A DNA stretch of 64,000 bases from Lewinellaceae bacterium (GCA_016719605.1 JADJYW010000001.1:310001-374000), one strand, 5' to 3'. Counted from the stretch's first letter, positions 8,787 to 18,880 are shown. Numbers and translations: made by a program. Notes: generated by a model not told the origin, from the letters alone.

Positions 8787-9806
8787 TTAGAGGATATTTA
8801 CTTCGGGTTCCAGCTGTATGCCGAAGGTATTTTCTACCGATTCGATGATAGCGTACGCCAGTGTTTTGACCTCCTGGCCGGTGGCGCCGCCGTAGTTGAC
8901 CAGCACGAGGGCTTGTTTTTCGTAGCAGCCGGTATTGCCGGTCCGTTTGCCTTTCCAGCCGCATTGCTCAATGAGCCAGCCGGCGGGAATTTTTACTGTG
9001 CCGTTCGGCAAACCGTAGTGGGGCAGGGCGGGGTATTGCTGTTGTATTTTTTCTAAAATACTGCGCGGCACTTCCGGGTTTTTGAAAAAACTACCGCAAT
9101 TGCCGATTCGGGCGGGGTCGGGGAGTTTGGCCGTACGGATGCGGACAACCGCCGCGCTCACGTCGGCAATGGAGGGGTTGGAAATCTGCATGTCGGCCAG
9201 CGTTTTGCCGATGTCGCCGTACGACGTGTTGATTCGGTGGTTGCCGGTGCTGAGCGAGAGGGTGACCGAGGTGATGCAGTAGCGCCCTTTTTCGGCTTTT
9301 TTGAACACGCTGTCGCGGTAGCCGAATCGGCAGGCCGGGCGGCTGAAATGTCGGCTTTTGCCGGTAGCCAACTCGATAGCCTCCAGGCCGACAAACACGT
9401 CTTTCAGCTCCACGCCATAAGCGCCGATGTTTTGCACGGGCGCAGCACCCACCGAGCCGGGTATGAGGCTGAGGTTTTCCACGCCGCCAAGGTGGTGTGC
9501 GACGGCCCACTGCACGAACGTGTGCCAGTTTTCTCCACCGCCAATGCGTACCCATACCCGGTTTTTGAACCGCCGCACCACCTCGATGCCGCGGATGTTG
9601 TTGCGCAGCACGGTGCCGGGCCAGTCGCGGGTGAACAGCACGTTGCTGCCGCCGCCGAGCACGAGCACGGGGTGCGGGGCCTGGCGCAGGGCCTCGCGCA
9701 GGGCGTCTGCGGATTGCACCTCGGCGTAACGGGCCGCGCGGGCTTCGATGCCGAAGGTGTTGTAGGGGAGGAGCGAGGTATTTTGCGCAAGCGTCATATC
9801 GGTCAT
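8787..9806 (-). CDS. murB: UDP-N-acetylenolpyruvoylglucosamine reductase
   Basis: FAD-dependent NADPH reductase that forms UDP-MurNAc in peptidoglycan synthesis. FAD-binding motifs are LVLGGGSNVLFT and GGGENWHTFVQWAV. The substrate segment SLIPGSVGAAPVQNIGAYGVE and the catalytic Ser region GNCGSFFKNPEV are present. The C-terminus KIPAGWLIEQCGWKG is typical. Start 9806 (MTDMTLAQ) is chosen because its ATG overlaps the TGA of the upstream gene (ATGA), a coupling signal; a GTG at 9818 is also in frame. About 339 aa, full length. Confidence 0.95.
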   Translation of the reverse strand: MTDMTLAQNTSLLPYNTFGIEARAARYAEVQSADALREALRQAPHPVLVLGGGSNVLFTRDWPGTVLRNNIRGIEVVRRFKNRVWVRIGGGENWHTFVQWAVAHHLGGVENLSLIPGSVGAAPVQNIGAYGVELKDVFVGLEAIELATGKSRHFSRPACRFGYRDSVFKKAEKGRYCITSVTLSLSTGNHRINTSYGDIGKTLADMQISNPSIADVSAAVVRIRTAKLPDPARIGNCGSFFKNPEVPRSILEKIQQQYPALPHYGLPNGTVKIPAGWLIEQCGWKGKRTGNTGCYEKQALVLVNYGGATGQEVKTLAYAIIESVENTFGIQLEPEVNIL

Positions 9807-11001
9807 TTGAGCAAACACCCGATTTGCCGTGCCAGCAGGTCCACGTTTTGTACATCGTAGTCCTCGTAGCCGGTCGCCCAGGCGATGCGCACCTTGTCGA
9901 GCAGGGTTTTTTGTATTTTTTTGAGCATACCGGGGTCTATGGGGTACTGCCCGGCGAAGGTGTAGGACACCTTGTCGTCGCCGGCGCGGCCCTCATCGGC
10001 CCGCAGGTTGTAGAGGGTGAGCGTCTCGCCGTCGAGGAATTTCAGGATAGCCACGCCGTTTTTGGGCAGGTTTCCGAAGGCGCGTTTGGCATTGGCATCG
10101 TTGATCTGGAACTGGAGTTGCAGCAGTTGGGCGCCACCGGTGGTGCTCACGGAGGCGTTGCACACGATATGCTCGCGGTCTTGCAGGTAGGCTTTCAGCG
10201 AAGGGCTGGTGAACCGGAACAGTTCCTCTTTTTGTACCTCGCGGCGGCGCTCGCCGGAGAATTCGTCGCGGGTGTCCACGGTCAGGGTGCAGTTCCGGGC
10301 AGGCGGATTCAGCAGGACATCGGCCGCCGGATCGTATTGCTTGAAGGGCGGCCGGGCAGCCGGTTTTTTATCTTTTTTCGGCGAGGCCACCGTTTCCTCT
10401 TCGGTCGGCACGGGGGCTTCCGGGAGCGGGTCGGTATCCGACGGAGCAGAAACAGCCACCGCGCCGAGTATGTCGGCGATTGGTTTTTCGTCTTCCGCGA
10501 CCTCCGGTTTCGGGATCAGCGCCGCTACCTGTTTGTGCGCCTTCGGCAAATTTTTTCGCAGGACATCGCCCTCGAGGTCGGCTGTTTTTTGAACCGATAC
10601 CAGCACTTTGTCGGCTTTGTTGACTTCCCGGAGCGCAGCCTTTTCGGCCTTTTCAGCAATATCTAATGCTTTTTTCAAAATTTCGCGCTCTTCCGGCGTT
10701 GCCAGTGTGTCGGCGATAGAGGCTGCCAACTGATCGGCAGCTACCTCCCGCTCCAGGGTCGCACGTTCGGCTTTTTGTACAAAACCGCGTGGATTTGGGC
10801 CGTTTGGTCGGCCAGCCGCCGGGCGAGAGCCACGAGTTGGTATTCCGGCAGGGTATCCGGCGCGGGCAGGGTGTCGAGTACCGGGAAGTCGGGGTGTTGG
10901 GCCAGAGCGGTAGTTTGCCACAGCAGGGCCAGGGCGGTCAGCCAGGGGGCGGCTCGGCGCAGTATGGTTTGGGGGGGAGGGGGGGAGAAAAATATATTCA
11001 T
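9803..11001 (-). CDS. Secreted protein of unknown function (frame broken)
   Basis: Not recognised. Read with one added base near 10777, it is about 399 aa. An N-terminal signal peptide (LRRAAPWLTALALLWQTTALAQ) is followed by a helical, charged stretch (LADQTAQIHAVLYK, ERATLEREVAADQLA, ALREVNKADKVLVSVQKTADL) that may form a coiled coil. A Pro/Glu linker with KKDKKPAARPP comes next, and then a mixed domain with DTRDEFSGERRREVQKEELF and SYTFAGQYPIDPGMLKKIQKTL. The break is consistent with a missing A in the run at the TACAAAAAGCC site. It overlaps murB by 4 nt. Confidence 0.6.
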
Positions 11002-11053
11002 GCCGGCAGAACGGCCAAACGGCCTGTTGGAGGTGAATGGGGGAGGCGAGCAG

Positions 11054-11085
11054 AAATCGAACCAATCGAATCAATCGAATCAATT
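11054..11085 (+). repeat. AATCGAATCA-type repeat upstream of the oligopeptidase gene
   Basis: Three short copies (AATCGAACC, AATCGAATC, AATCGAATC) in sense orientation, 34 nt before the ATG at 11119. Same family as the arrays before pdxJ, the CPBP gene and pgi. Confidence 0.6.
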
Positions 11086-11118
11086 TTCGTTCTTTGCGCC
11101 CACAAAAGTACTTTCACA

Positions 11119-13289
11119 ATGTGCTCAACGATGCGAACAACGATCTTTAAAATTTCCGTACCTGCCTTATTGCTCCTTTTCGCGGCCGCTTGCGGCTCCG
11201 AATCCCGGCCCAAACCTGTTTTTGATTTTAAAACTATTCCTGTGACCTACCCGAACACGCGCCAGGACACAACGGTGCAAGACACCTATTTCGGCGCCAC
11301 GATCCACGACCCGTACCGCTGGCTGGAAGACGACCAGAGCGCCGAAACCAAACAATGGGTAAAAGACCAGAACGCCGTGACATTCGGCTACTTAGATCAA
11401 ATTCCCTACCGCGCCCGCTTGAAAGCGCGGCTGGAACAAATCTGGAATTTTGAAAAATTCGGCACGCCGTTCAAAAAGGCCGGCACCTACTATTTTTTCA
11501 AAAATGACGGCTTACAAAACCAGAGCGTGCTGTACAGCCAGGGAACGCTTGACGGTGAAGCCCGTGTGGCCCTCGACCCCAACACGTTCAGCGCCGACGG
11601 GACTACCTCGCTGCAGGAGTACAGTTTTTCCAGAGACGGGCGCTACTTGGCCTACGCTATTTCCGAGGGCGGCTCCGACTGGCGCACTATTTTGGTAAAA
11701 AATATGGAGACGGGCGAGATGCTGCCCGACCAGCTCAAGTGGGCCAAATTTACCGACATCGGTTGGGCGGGCGCCGGGTTTTACTACACCCGCTACCCCG
11801 AACCCAATGCCGGAGACGCGCTCAAAGGGGCCAACCAGAACAGCGCCATCTATTTCCACCGACTTGGCGACTCGCAAAGCGCCGACCAATTAGTGCACAA
11901 CGACCGCAAGCAACCCAACCACTATTTCAGCGCCGGTACCACCGACGATGAGCGCTTCCTGTTTGTATCGGCCGCGGAAAGCACCAGTGGCAATACGCTG
12001 ACGTTCAAAGACCTGAGCAAGCCAAAATCGGCGCTGGTACCGATCTATACCAAATTTGACCACGATTTTAGCGTAGTGGACAACCTCGGCGACAAACTTC
12101 TGATACTGACCAACCACGGGGCGCCGAACCAGCGCCTGATCCTCGTGAGCACCGCCCGCCCGGCCGAGGCCAACTGGGAAACGCTGATCCCCGAGGACAG
12201 CAGCGATGTGCTCCAGAGCGCCGTCGTGTGTGGCGGCAAGATCGTGTGCTCGTACCTGCACAATGCCTCCAGCGCCATGCGCGTATTTGGCCTCGACGGC
12301 AAACAAATCAAGGAGGTAGCCCTGCCGGAAATCGGCACCCTGGGTGCTGTGGAGGGCAAATCCGGTGACTCGCTCGCGTTTTTTTCCTTCTCCTCGTTCC
12401 TGCGCCCAGCCACGATTTATTCCATGGACATGAACACCCTGGAGCCGAAAATTTTCAAGGCACCCAAGCTGGATTTCAACCCCGATGCTTTCACGACGGA
12501 GCAGGTATGGTTCACCAGCAAGGACGGCACCCGTGTGCCCATGTTCATTACCCGGAAAAAGAACATCGCGCTGGACGGCCAAAACCCCACGCTGCTGTAC
12601 GGCTATGGCGGGTTCAATATCCCCCTCACGCCCGGTTTTTCCGCTTCGCGGGCCGCTTTGCTGGAAAACAACGGTATCTACGCCGTGGCGAACATCCGCG
12701 GTGGCGGGGAATTTGGGGAGAAATGGCACAAAGCGGGCACCAAATGCCAAAAGCAAAACGTATTCGACGACTTCATTGCTGCAGCGGAGTATCTCGTAGA
12801 AAAACAGTACACCTCGCCGCCACGTCTGGCCATTGAGGGCGGCTCCAACGGCGGTCTGCTGGTGGGCGCGTGTATGACCCAGCGGCCCGATCTGTTCGGC
12901 GTGTGTTTCCCCCGCGTGGGCGTGCTGGATATGTTGCGCTACCACCAGTTCACCATCGGCTATGCCTGGGCGGTGGACTATGGCCGCAGCGACAATGCCG
13001 AGGAGTTTCCCTGTCTCATCAAGTACTCGCCGCTGCACAACGTGAAGAACAGGCGTATCCATCCACCATGATCACCACCGCCGACCACGACGACCGCGTG
13101 GTGCCGGCGCATTCGTTCAAATTTGCCGCCGAACTGCAAAAACACCAGCAAGGCGAAAAACCCGTGCTGATCCGCATCGAAACCAGCGCCGGCCACGGGG
13201 CCGGCAAGCCCACCGGCAAACTGCTGGAGGAAGCCGCCGACATGCTGGCGTTCCTGCTGTACCAGATGAAGGTACCGATTGTATACTAA
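11119..13289 (+). CDS. Prolyl oligopeptidase family lipoprotein, S9A (frame broken)
   Basis: Serine peptidase cutting after proline in short peptides, about 723 aa when repaired. A lipoprotein signal (LLLLFAAAC) suggests envelope anchoring. The N-terminal domain (DPYRWLEDDQSAETKQWV) and beta-propeller are followed by the hydrolase domain: IRGGGEFGEKWH, nucleophile Ser in GGSNGGLLVGA (about S576), Asp in TADHDDRVVPAHS, His in SAGHGAGKP. The frame breaks near 13050; one added G in CAGGCG gives AYPSTMITTADHDD. The ATG at 11131 is an alternative start. Confidence 0.93.
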
Positions 13290-13363
13290 GTTTTGAGTTT
13301 GGAGTTTTGAGTTTGGAGTTTTGAGTTGCGCAACTCAAAACTCAAAACTCAAAACTCCAAACT
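13290..13363. repeat. Inverted arrays of the ACTCAAAAC repeat between convergent genes
   Basis: GTTTTGAGT-type copies (some as GTTTGGAGT) on the left and ACTCAAAAC copies on the right meet at the palindrome GTTGCGCAAC. The hairpin fills the space between the oligopeptidase gene and corA, which converge, and probably terminates both. Confidence 0.88.
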
Positions 13364-13365
13364 GG

Positions 13366-14424
13366 CTAAAGCCATTTGTTTCGGCGGAAATAGGCCAACA
13401 TGGCCAGTATGGCAACGGCCATAGCGCCGAGCACGAGGAAGTAGCCGTTTTTCCAGTGCAGTTCGGGCATGTTATCGAAGTTCATGCCATACACCCCGGC
13501 GATGAACGAGAGGGGGATGAAGATGGTGCTGATGATGGTGAGCAGACGCATGACGTTGTTCAGGCGGTTGCTCACTTCGGCCTGGTAGAGTGCCTCCACG
13601 CCCGCGAGCAGTTCGCGGTAGTTGTCAATACTGTCGAGGATTTGCGTGACGTGATCCGTCAGGTCCCGCAGGTAGAGGCGGTTGGCATCGTTGATGAGCG
13701 GGGATTCACTGCGGTAGAGGCGCATAGCGGCATCGCGCAGGGGCACGAGGTGGCGCCGAAACTGGTTGATGGTGCGCTTGAGGTCGAAAATGCGGGCTTT
13801 CTGGTCGGGGTGTGTGCCGTTGCTGTGCAGTTCCGATTCCAGGTCGTTCAGGGCGGTTTCGATATCGTCGAGCACGAGGTAGTAGTTGTCCACCACCATG
13901 TCGAGCAGGGTATAGCCGAGGTAGTCTGCATCTTTTTTGCGGAGGCGGCCCAGGCCTTCTTCGGCGCGTTTTCGGACGGGCTGGAAGGTATCGTCGGGGT
14001 TTTCCTGAAAAGAAATAACGAAGCGCTCGCCGATGAACACCGCTATTTGCTCGCTGACCAATTCCCGGTTTTCGATATCAACGTGCAGGTTGTGCAGGAT
14101 GAAAAACAGGATTTGATCGTATTCTTCCAGTTTGGAGCGTTGCTGGGTGTTCAGCACATCCTCCAGCGCCAGGTGGTGCAACTGCAAATCGGTACCGATG
14201 CGCTCAATGGCGGCGGTGTCCGTCAGGCCCCGGACATCGGCCCAAAAAACGCCGGTTGGCCGGTGGCTCCATTCCAGCGCGTAACCCTCTTTTTCGTGGT
14301 ACTGCATGTCATCGTACCAGACAGAGCGGACGGAAGACGTGACCTCGGAGCGGTGCCCGGTGTAGATCAAGGTGCCTGGTGACAGCCCTTTTTTGCGGAT
14401 TTTTTTGTGTTTTCGCTTGCCCAT
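13366..14424 (-). CDS. corA: CorA-family magnesium/cobalt transporter
   Basis: Divalent-cation channel, 352 aa. A large cytoplasmic N-terminal domain is followed by two C-terminal membrane helices. The signature YGMNFDNMPEL (GMN motif of the pore mouth) follows the first helix (LLTIISTIFIPLSFIAGVYGMN), and the second helix is GYFLVLGAMAVAILAMLAYF. The basic C-terminal tail RRNKWL is typical. It is divergent from kdsA. A TATCTTTG promoter element lies only 6 nt upstream of the ATG, so the mRNA may be nearly leaderless. Confidence 0.95.
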   Translation of the reverse strand: MGKRKHKKIRKKGLSPGTLIYTGHRSEVTSSVRSVWYDDMQYHEKEGYALEWSHRPTGVFWADVRGLTDTAAIERIGTDLQLHHLALEDVLNTQQRSKLEEYDQILFFILHNLHVDIENRELVSEQIAVFIGERFVISFQENPDDTFQPVRKRAEEGLGRLRKKDADYLGYTLLDMVVDNYYLVLDDIETALNDLESELHSNGTHPDQKARIFDLKRTINQFRRHLVPLRDAAMRLYRSESPLINDANRLYLRDLTDHVTQILDSIDNYRELLAGVEALYQAEVSNRLNNVMRLLTIISTIFIPLSFIAGVYGMNFDNMPELHWKNGYFLVLGAMAVAILAMLAYFRRNKWL

Positions 14425-14429
14425 AGCGG

Positions 14430-14437
14430 CAAAGATA
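14430..14437 (-). promoter_or_regulatory. corA promoter -7 element
   Basis: Minus-strand TATCTTTG matches TAnnTTTG and lies 6 nt before the corA ATG. Confidence 0.5.
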
Positions 14438-14472
14438 GTAGCACAAATGTCAACCGCCCGCTGCTCGCTGTA

Positions 14473-14480
14473 TACCTTTG
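14473..14480 (+). promoter_or_regulatory. kdsA promoter -7 element
   Basis: TACCTTTG matches TAnnTTTG and lies 21 nt before the kdsA ATG. Confidence 0.55.
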
Positions 14481-14500
14481 CAGGTAAAAATCAGCACTTC

Positions 14501-15334
14501 ATGGATTTACAGAACAGCCTGCCCCGCTTGAAACATACCGACTCGGGCAATTTTTTTCTTATCGCCGGCCCTTGCGCCATCGAAGGCGAACAGATGGCTT
14601 TCGACATTGCCGGACGCGTACACGAAATATGCGACCGGCTGGCCATACCGTATATATTTAAAGGCAGCTACCGCAAGGCCAATCGCAGCAAACGCGATTC
14701 GTTCACGGGTATCGGCGACGAGCGGGCGCTCGGTATCCTGAAGGCTGTGGGTGAAAAGATGGATGTCCCCGTGACCACGGATATTCACACCGACCCGGAG
14801 GCCGCTCTGGCTGCGGCATTTGTGGATGTGCTGCAAATTCCGGCCTTTTTGTGCCGGCAGAGTAGTTTGCTGACTGCCGCTGCCCAGACAGGGAAAGTGG
14901 TGAATATCAAAAAAGGGCAGTTCGTCAGCCCGGAAGCCATGCGTTTTGCCCGCGAGAAGGTACTGGAGGAGGGGAATTCCCGTGTCTGGCTCACCGAACG
15001 CGGCACCACCTTCGGGTACCAGGATTTGATTGTTGATTTCCGGGGCATACCGGTCATGCAGTCGTTTGGCGGGCCGGTGGTGCTGGACTGCACCCATTCC
15101 CTCCAGCAGCCCAACCAGAGCAGCGGGGTGACGGGTGGCCGGCCGGCACTGATCGAAACCATCGCACGCGCCGGAATAGCGGTGGGGGTGGACGGGCTGT
15201 TTATCGAGACGCATCCCAACCCCGCCGAGGCAAAATCGGACGGCGCTAACATGCTGCCCCTGGATCGGCTGGAGGCATTGCTGGAAAGACTTGTTCGGAT
15301 TCGCCAGGCGATTCGTCCTATTGAGGCCCGATGA
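14501..15334 (+). CDS. kdsA: 3-deoxy-8-phosphooctulonate (KDO-8-P) synthase
   Basis: Condenses phosphoenolpyruvate with arabinose-5-phosphate to make the KDO precursor of LPS. The 277-aa TIM barrel shows FLIAGPCAIEGEQMA, FKGSYRKANRSKRDSFTGIG, VTTDIHTDPEA, IPAFLCRQSSLL, VNIKKGQFVSPEAM and ETHPNPAEAKSDGANM, all family hallmarks. The start at 14501 (MDLQNSLPRL) follows the promoter; an upstream in-frame extension would cross corA and is rejected. With lpxK later in the window it supports a KDO/lipid A type outer membrane. Confidence 0.97.
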   Translation: MDLQNSLPRLKHTDSGNFFLIAGPCAIEGEQMAFDIAGRVHEICDRLAIPYIFKGSYRKANRSKRDSFTGIGDERALGILKAVGEKMDVPVTTDIHTDPEAALAAAFVDVLQIPAFLCRQSSLLTAAAQTGKVVNIKKGQFVSPEAMRFAREKVLEEGNSRVWLTERGTTFGYQDLIVDFRGIPVMQSFGGPVVLDCTHSLQQPNQSSGVTGGRPALIETIARAGIAVGVDGLFIETHPNPAEAKSDGANMLPLDRLEALLERLVRIRQAIRPIEAR

Positions 15335-15635
15335 CGGGCAGGCATTTCCGGTTCAATATGTCCAAAATATGAATTTATAGGGGGGCTTGTTGGAAATTGT
15401 AAGGCTTACACTATTTTTACCGCCGCAAAAAGCCGCTTCCTCAAGAAAACAGTCCTGTTTTTGCCTCCGGCATTTTTTTTTCATCTGCCACACGCCACGT
15501 TTTTGTCTTGCCGCATCTTTCTGACAAGCGGATCAAAACAACGTGAAAAGTGTACAGTACGGAGCATACAGCCTGTTTTTTGCAAGGAGTCTTTTTCTGA
15601 ACGTTACATTTTTTCATTCAAAACTAAAACGCAGC
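15335..15635. other. Gap upstream of exbB, probable promoter region
   Basis: About 300 bp without a credible gene. A weak promoter may lie near the 3' end: a T-rich TTTTTTG near 15577-15582 and TTACATTT at 15604-15611, about 25 nt before the exbB ATG. I see no strong hairpin or known RNA. Confidence 0.35.
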
Positions 15636-16460
15636 ATGACAGCAGCAAAAAACACTCCTGCTAAGCAACAAGGTTCAAACCCCGGCTCGATCTTTCCGTA
15701 CATCGCCATTCCGGCCTGTTTCGTCCTGTCAACCTTGGTTTATTTGTACGTTTTTGGCGATCCGGCCCACTTTGTGGACGGCGACCCCACCAAAGACCCG
15801 CTTCCCGGTGACTACTTCGGTACGATCTACAAAGGTGGCTGGGTGGTACCCGTGCTGTTGGGCATGTTCTTCGTGACGATCGTGTTCGTGTTGGAACGCG
15901 CCATTACACTGAACACAGCCGGCGGTTCAGGTAAAGTTGACGAATTTGTCAAGAGCGTGAAATCTGCTCTGGACAGAGGTGATTTGTCCGCTGCTGCTGC
16001 CGCATGCGACAAGCAGAAGGGGTCGGTAGCCAATGTAGTGCGCGCCGGTTTGGCCAAATACGGTGAAATGGCGAAGGCTACAGGTATGGAAAAAGACGAG
16101 AAAATCATGGCTATTCAAAAAGAAGTAGAAGAAGCCACAACACTCGAACTGCCGATGCTGGAGAAAAACCTCAACGTTTTGGCCACATTGGCTTCTACGG
16201 CAACGCTTATCGGTCTGTTCGGTACGGTATTGGGGATGATTCGCGCCTTCGCGGCCCTGTCAACAGCCGGTGCGCCGGACTCCAGCGCACTCGCTATGGG
16301 TATCTCGGAGGCTCTTATCAACACCGCACTCGGTATCGGTACGTCGGCTATCGCCATCATCTTCTACAACTTCTTTACGTCCAAGATTGATGGTATGACC
16401 TATCGTATTGATGAGGCAGGCTATAGCCTCACGCAAACGTTTGCGTCGCAAAACCACTAA
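15636..16460 (+). CDS. exbB: ExbB-type proton channel subunit (MotA/TolQ/ExbB family)
   Basis: Inner-membrane protein that uses proton motive force to energise TonB; 274 aa. A first helix (IFPYIAIPACFVLSTLVYLYV) is followed by one at VVPVLLGMFFVTIVFVLERAI, a cytoplasmic helical domain, and the conserved C-terminal pair LATLASTATLIGLFGTVLGMI and GISEALINTALGIGTSAIAII. The start at 15636 (MTAAKNTPAK) is preferred over an in-frame upstream GTG. First gene of the exbB-exbD-exbD-tonB operon, with 53-70 bp gaps. Confidence 0.93.
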   Translation: MTAAKNTPAKQQGSNPGSIFPYIAIPACFVLSTLVYLYVFGDPAHFVDGDPTKDPLPGDYFGTIYKGGWVVPVLLGMFFVTIVFVLERAITLNTAGGSGKVDEFVKSVKSALDRGDLSAAAAACDKQKGSVANVVRAGLAKYGEMAKATGMEKDEKIMAIQKEVEEATTLELPMLEKNLNVLATLASTATLIGLFGTVLGMIRAFAALSTAGAPDSSALAMGISEALINTALGIGTSAIAIIFYNFFTSKIDGMTYRIDEAGYSLTQTFASQNH

Positions 16461-16529
16461 TTTGAGGTTGGAGCAAATCGGGGTTTTTACCCCAATATCT
16501 AACACACAACACTCAAAATTACTTGCATT

Positions 16530-17174
16530 ATGCCAAAACATAAGCCGCAACGACACTCGCCTTCCGTGGACATGACTGCCATGTGCGACGTATCGTTCCT
16601 GTTGCTCACTTTCTTCATGCTCACTGCCAAGGCAAAACCGCAGGAGCCGGTTGTGGTGGACACCCCTTCTTCGATCTCCGAAACGAAACTGCCGGATGCC
16701 GGTACGCTCACGATTCTGGTGGATAAAGACGGCAAGGTGTTCCTCGATATGGCCGGACAGCACACGCGGATGTCCTTGATCAACGACATGAACGAGCAGT
16801 ATCAAATGGGTCTGACGGAAGAAGAGAAATTCAAGTTCTCGATCTACGGAGTTTTTGGTGTCCCGCGTGCCGCACTACGACAATGGCTGGCGTTGCCTTC
16901 CTCGGAACGACAAAGTTCGAACGTGCCTGGAATACCCGCCGACTCGACCAACAACGAACTCGGCCCATGGGTGCACAATGCCCGCGTGGCACAGTTTCGA
17001 ATGAAACAGGAAGGGGTCGTCAAGGACGAGTATGTCATTGTACTCAAGGCGGACAAGGATACGCCCTATCCGGCCATTCAGCGCGTCGTCAATACCTTAG
17101 TTGATGTCAATGTGAAGAAATTCAACTTGATTACCAACATGGAGGCAGACCCGAATAAAGCGGGGGCACTTTGA
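16530..17174 (+). CDS. exbD: ExbD-type energy transducer, copy 1
   Basis: Single-pass inner-membrane protein, 214 aa. The N-terminus MPKHKPQRHSPSVDMTAMCDVSFLLLTFFML contains the membrane helix with the protonatable Asp (D20) of the ExbD/TolR family. The periplasmic domain is longer than in E. coli ExbD and ends with a VNTLVDVNVKKFNLIT segment. Bacteroidota often encode two divergent ExbD copies together; this one precedes the second by 53 bp. Confidence 0.9.
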   Translation: MPKHKPQRHSPSVDMTAMCDVSFLLLTFFMLTAKAKPQEPVVVDTPSSISETKLPDAGTLTILVDKDGKVFLDMAGQHTRMSLINDMNEQYQMGLTEEEKFKFSIYGVFGVPRAALRQWLALPSSERQSSNVPGIPADSTNNELGPWVHNARVAQFRMKQEGVVKDEYVIVLKADKDTPYPAIQRVVNTLVDVNVKKFNLITNMEADPNKAGAL

Positions 17175-17227
17175 CCCGGTACACGTTCTTAACAAAACTA
17201 TTTCATCACCCATAACAGCATACCAAC

Positions 17228-17857
17228 ATGGCTGAAATTCAAACCGCGGATAGTGGTGCCAGAAAAAAAGGCGGTGGCAAGGCGCGTTCCAAGAAAATGT
17301 CAACCCGCGTTGACCTCACCCCCATGGTGGACTTGGCGTTTCTGCTCATCACGTTCTTCATGCTGACGACTACGCTGGCCAAACCACAGATTATGCCCGT
17401 GGTTATGCCGGAAAAAGATGTGGACGAGAAGGATTTGGAGCCGACAAAAGAATCGCAAGTGCTCACGCTGCTTCTTGGCGCCGACGACAAGGTATATTAC
17501 TACGAAGGTATTTCCGATGCCAAACTGGACTCCACCGATTATTCGGCAGAAGGGCTACGCAAGGTGATTCTGGATAAAAAAGATCGCGTCAAGGAACAAC
17601 ATGGTGAAATGGAGCGCGAAGACCTGAAGAATCCTGGTGCTACCAAGATGATCTCCAAACTTAACGTGATCATCAAACCAACCGAGGAGTCCCGCTACAA
17701 AAACCTGGTGGATGCCTTTGACGAGATGAAAATCACGAACGTGGCTTTGTACGTCTTGCTGGATATTTCAGAGCAAGAAGAGGAGTTTATCCGAAATCCG
17801 GCAGGAGGCTTGAAGTTTTCTGTGGAGGAGCAAGTTGAGGCAACAACCAAGAAGTAG
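17228..17857 (+). CDS. exbD: ExbD-type energy transducer, copy 2
   Basis: Single-pass inner-membrane protein, 209 aa. A basic N-terminus (ARKKGGGKARSKKMSTR) precedes VDLTPMVDLAFLLITFFML with the conserved Asp of the ExbD/TolR membrane helix. The periplasmic part (VLTLLLGADDKVYYYEG, KLNVIIKPTEESRYKNLVDAFDEM) differs strongly from copy 1, so the two are old paralogues that probably form a heteromeric complex with ExbB. tonB follows after 63 bp. Confidence 0.9.
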   Translation: MAEIQTADSGARKKGGGKARSKKMSTRVDLTPMVDLAFLLITFFMLTTTLAKPQIMPVVMPEKDVDEKDLEPTKESQVLTLLLGADDKVYYYEGISDAKLDSTDYSAEGLRKVILDKKDRVKEQHGEMEREDLKNPGATKMISKLNVIIKPTEESRYKNLVDAFDEMKITNVALYVLLDISEQEEEFIRNPAGGLKFSVEEQVEATTKK

Positions 17858-17920
17858 TCGCAAACTGCATGGCCCGGGGCCATGCTGAACTAACGTTACA
17901 AACTATTAAAAACTAAAACT

Positions 17921-18757
17921 ATGGCTGAAGCAAAAGGCACATCCGCATACAAGGACATGCTCGATATCATCTTCGCCGACCGGAACCGGGATTATGGCGC
18001 CTACCAGCTTCGGAGGTCCTACCCGCAATACGTCGGACGGGCGCTTGGGTATGGCTTGGCGCTCATCATCCTGTTCTTTGCGTTCCCGTTTATCATGTCG
18101 AAGGTATCGGGTGTGCTCAAAATGGATGATGCGCCGATAGATGTGGTGGCCGAACTGGGGCCACCGCCGGATATTGACCCGAACAACCCGCCGCCGCCGC
18201 CGCCGCCGCCGCCGCCTACACCGCCGCCGCCTACGCGTTCGACCATTCAGTTCGTACCGCCTATCGTGAAAAAAGACGAAGAAGTGGCCGACAAGGAGCC
18301 ACCCACTGTGGAGGACCTGATTGATACGAAGGCAGATATCGGCAAGGACACGAAAGAGGGCAACGACGAAGCGCCGCCGGCGATTGAAACCAATCCCTCG
18401 GACCTTATTGTCGAAGCACCGAAGCAGGTGGAGGAAAAAACGTACGAAATGTTCGATATCCAAAAACCGCCGAGTTTTCCCGGTGGCGAAACGGAACTGC
18501 TGCGATATCTGGCAGAGAACATCAAGTACCCGCCACTGGCCCGGGAAAACAACATCCAAGGCTCCGTGGTACTTTCCTTCGTTATTGGAAAAAAGGGGGA
18601 AGTGACTGATGTGAGCATCATCAAGGACATCGGTGGTGGCTGTGGCAAGGAAGCAGTGCGCGTGGTGCAGGCAATGCCCAAATGGAGCCCCGGCGAAGCT
18701 GCCGGCAATCCGGTTAAGGTGCGCTTTACGCTGCCGGTGCGCTTCAAACTGGAATGA
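17921..18757 (+). CDS. tonB: TonB energy transducer, copy 1 (proline-rich)
   Basis: Links the ExbB/ExbD motor to outer-membrane receptors such as the SusC and beta-barrel proteins in this window; 278 aa. A cytoplasmic N-terminus (MLDIIFADRNRDYGAYQLRRSYP) precedes one membrane helix (LGYGLALIILFFAFPFIM). A periplasmic linker with a ten-proline run follows (encoded by a CCG microsatellite around 18188-18236). The C-terminal TonB domain has PSFPGGETELLRYLAENIKYPPLAREN, GSVVLSFVIGKKGEVTDVSIIKDIG and VKVRFTLPVRF. A strong terminator follows. Confidence 0.95.
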   Translation: MAEAKGTSAYKDMLDIIFADRNRDYGAYQLRRSYPQYVGRALGYGLALIILFFAFPFIMSKVSGVLKMDDAPIDVVAELGPPPDIDPNNPPPPPPPPPPTPPPPTRSTIQFVPPIVKKDEEVADKEPPTVEDLIDTKADIGKDTKEGNDEAPPAIETNPSDLIVEAPKQVEEKTYEMFDIQKPPSFPGGETELLRYLAENIKYPPLARENNIQGSVVLSFVIGKKGEVTDVSIIKDIGGGCGKEAVRVVQAMPKWSPGEAAGNPVKVRFTLPVRFKLE

Positions 18758-18802
18758 TTTTTTTTGCAATGCGTGTTTTTCAATAACTGCACGCACTTTC
18801 GC

Positions 18803-18880
18803 AACGCTCAAAATATAACTTCACGAAGGAAGGGACTTCAATCCCGATGTCGTGACGTTATTTTTTGAGCGTTTTTTTTT
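18803..18880 (+). terminator. Long terminator after tonB copy 1
   Basis: Imperfect stem of about 22 bp: AACGCTCAAAATATAAC at 18803-18819 pairs with GTTATTTTTTGAGCGTT at 18857-18873, followed by T to 18880. It closes the exbB-exbD-exbD-tonB operon and separates it from the type B-sorted protein gene. Confidence 0.8.

Noticed and set aside
8599..8964. Open frame with QPETFQPETLQPE repeats
   Set aside because: It translates the CCAACCAGAAACC array and the 5' end of the frame-broken DUF58 gene; not a gene in itself.
13321..14382. Long plus-strand open frame opposite corA
   Set aside because: CorA on the minus strand is unmistakable (GMN motif); the plus-strand translation starts inside the repeat.
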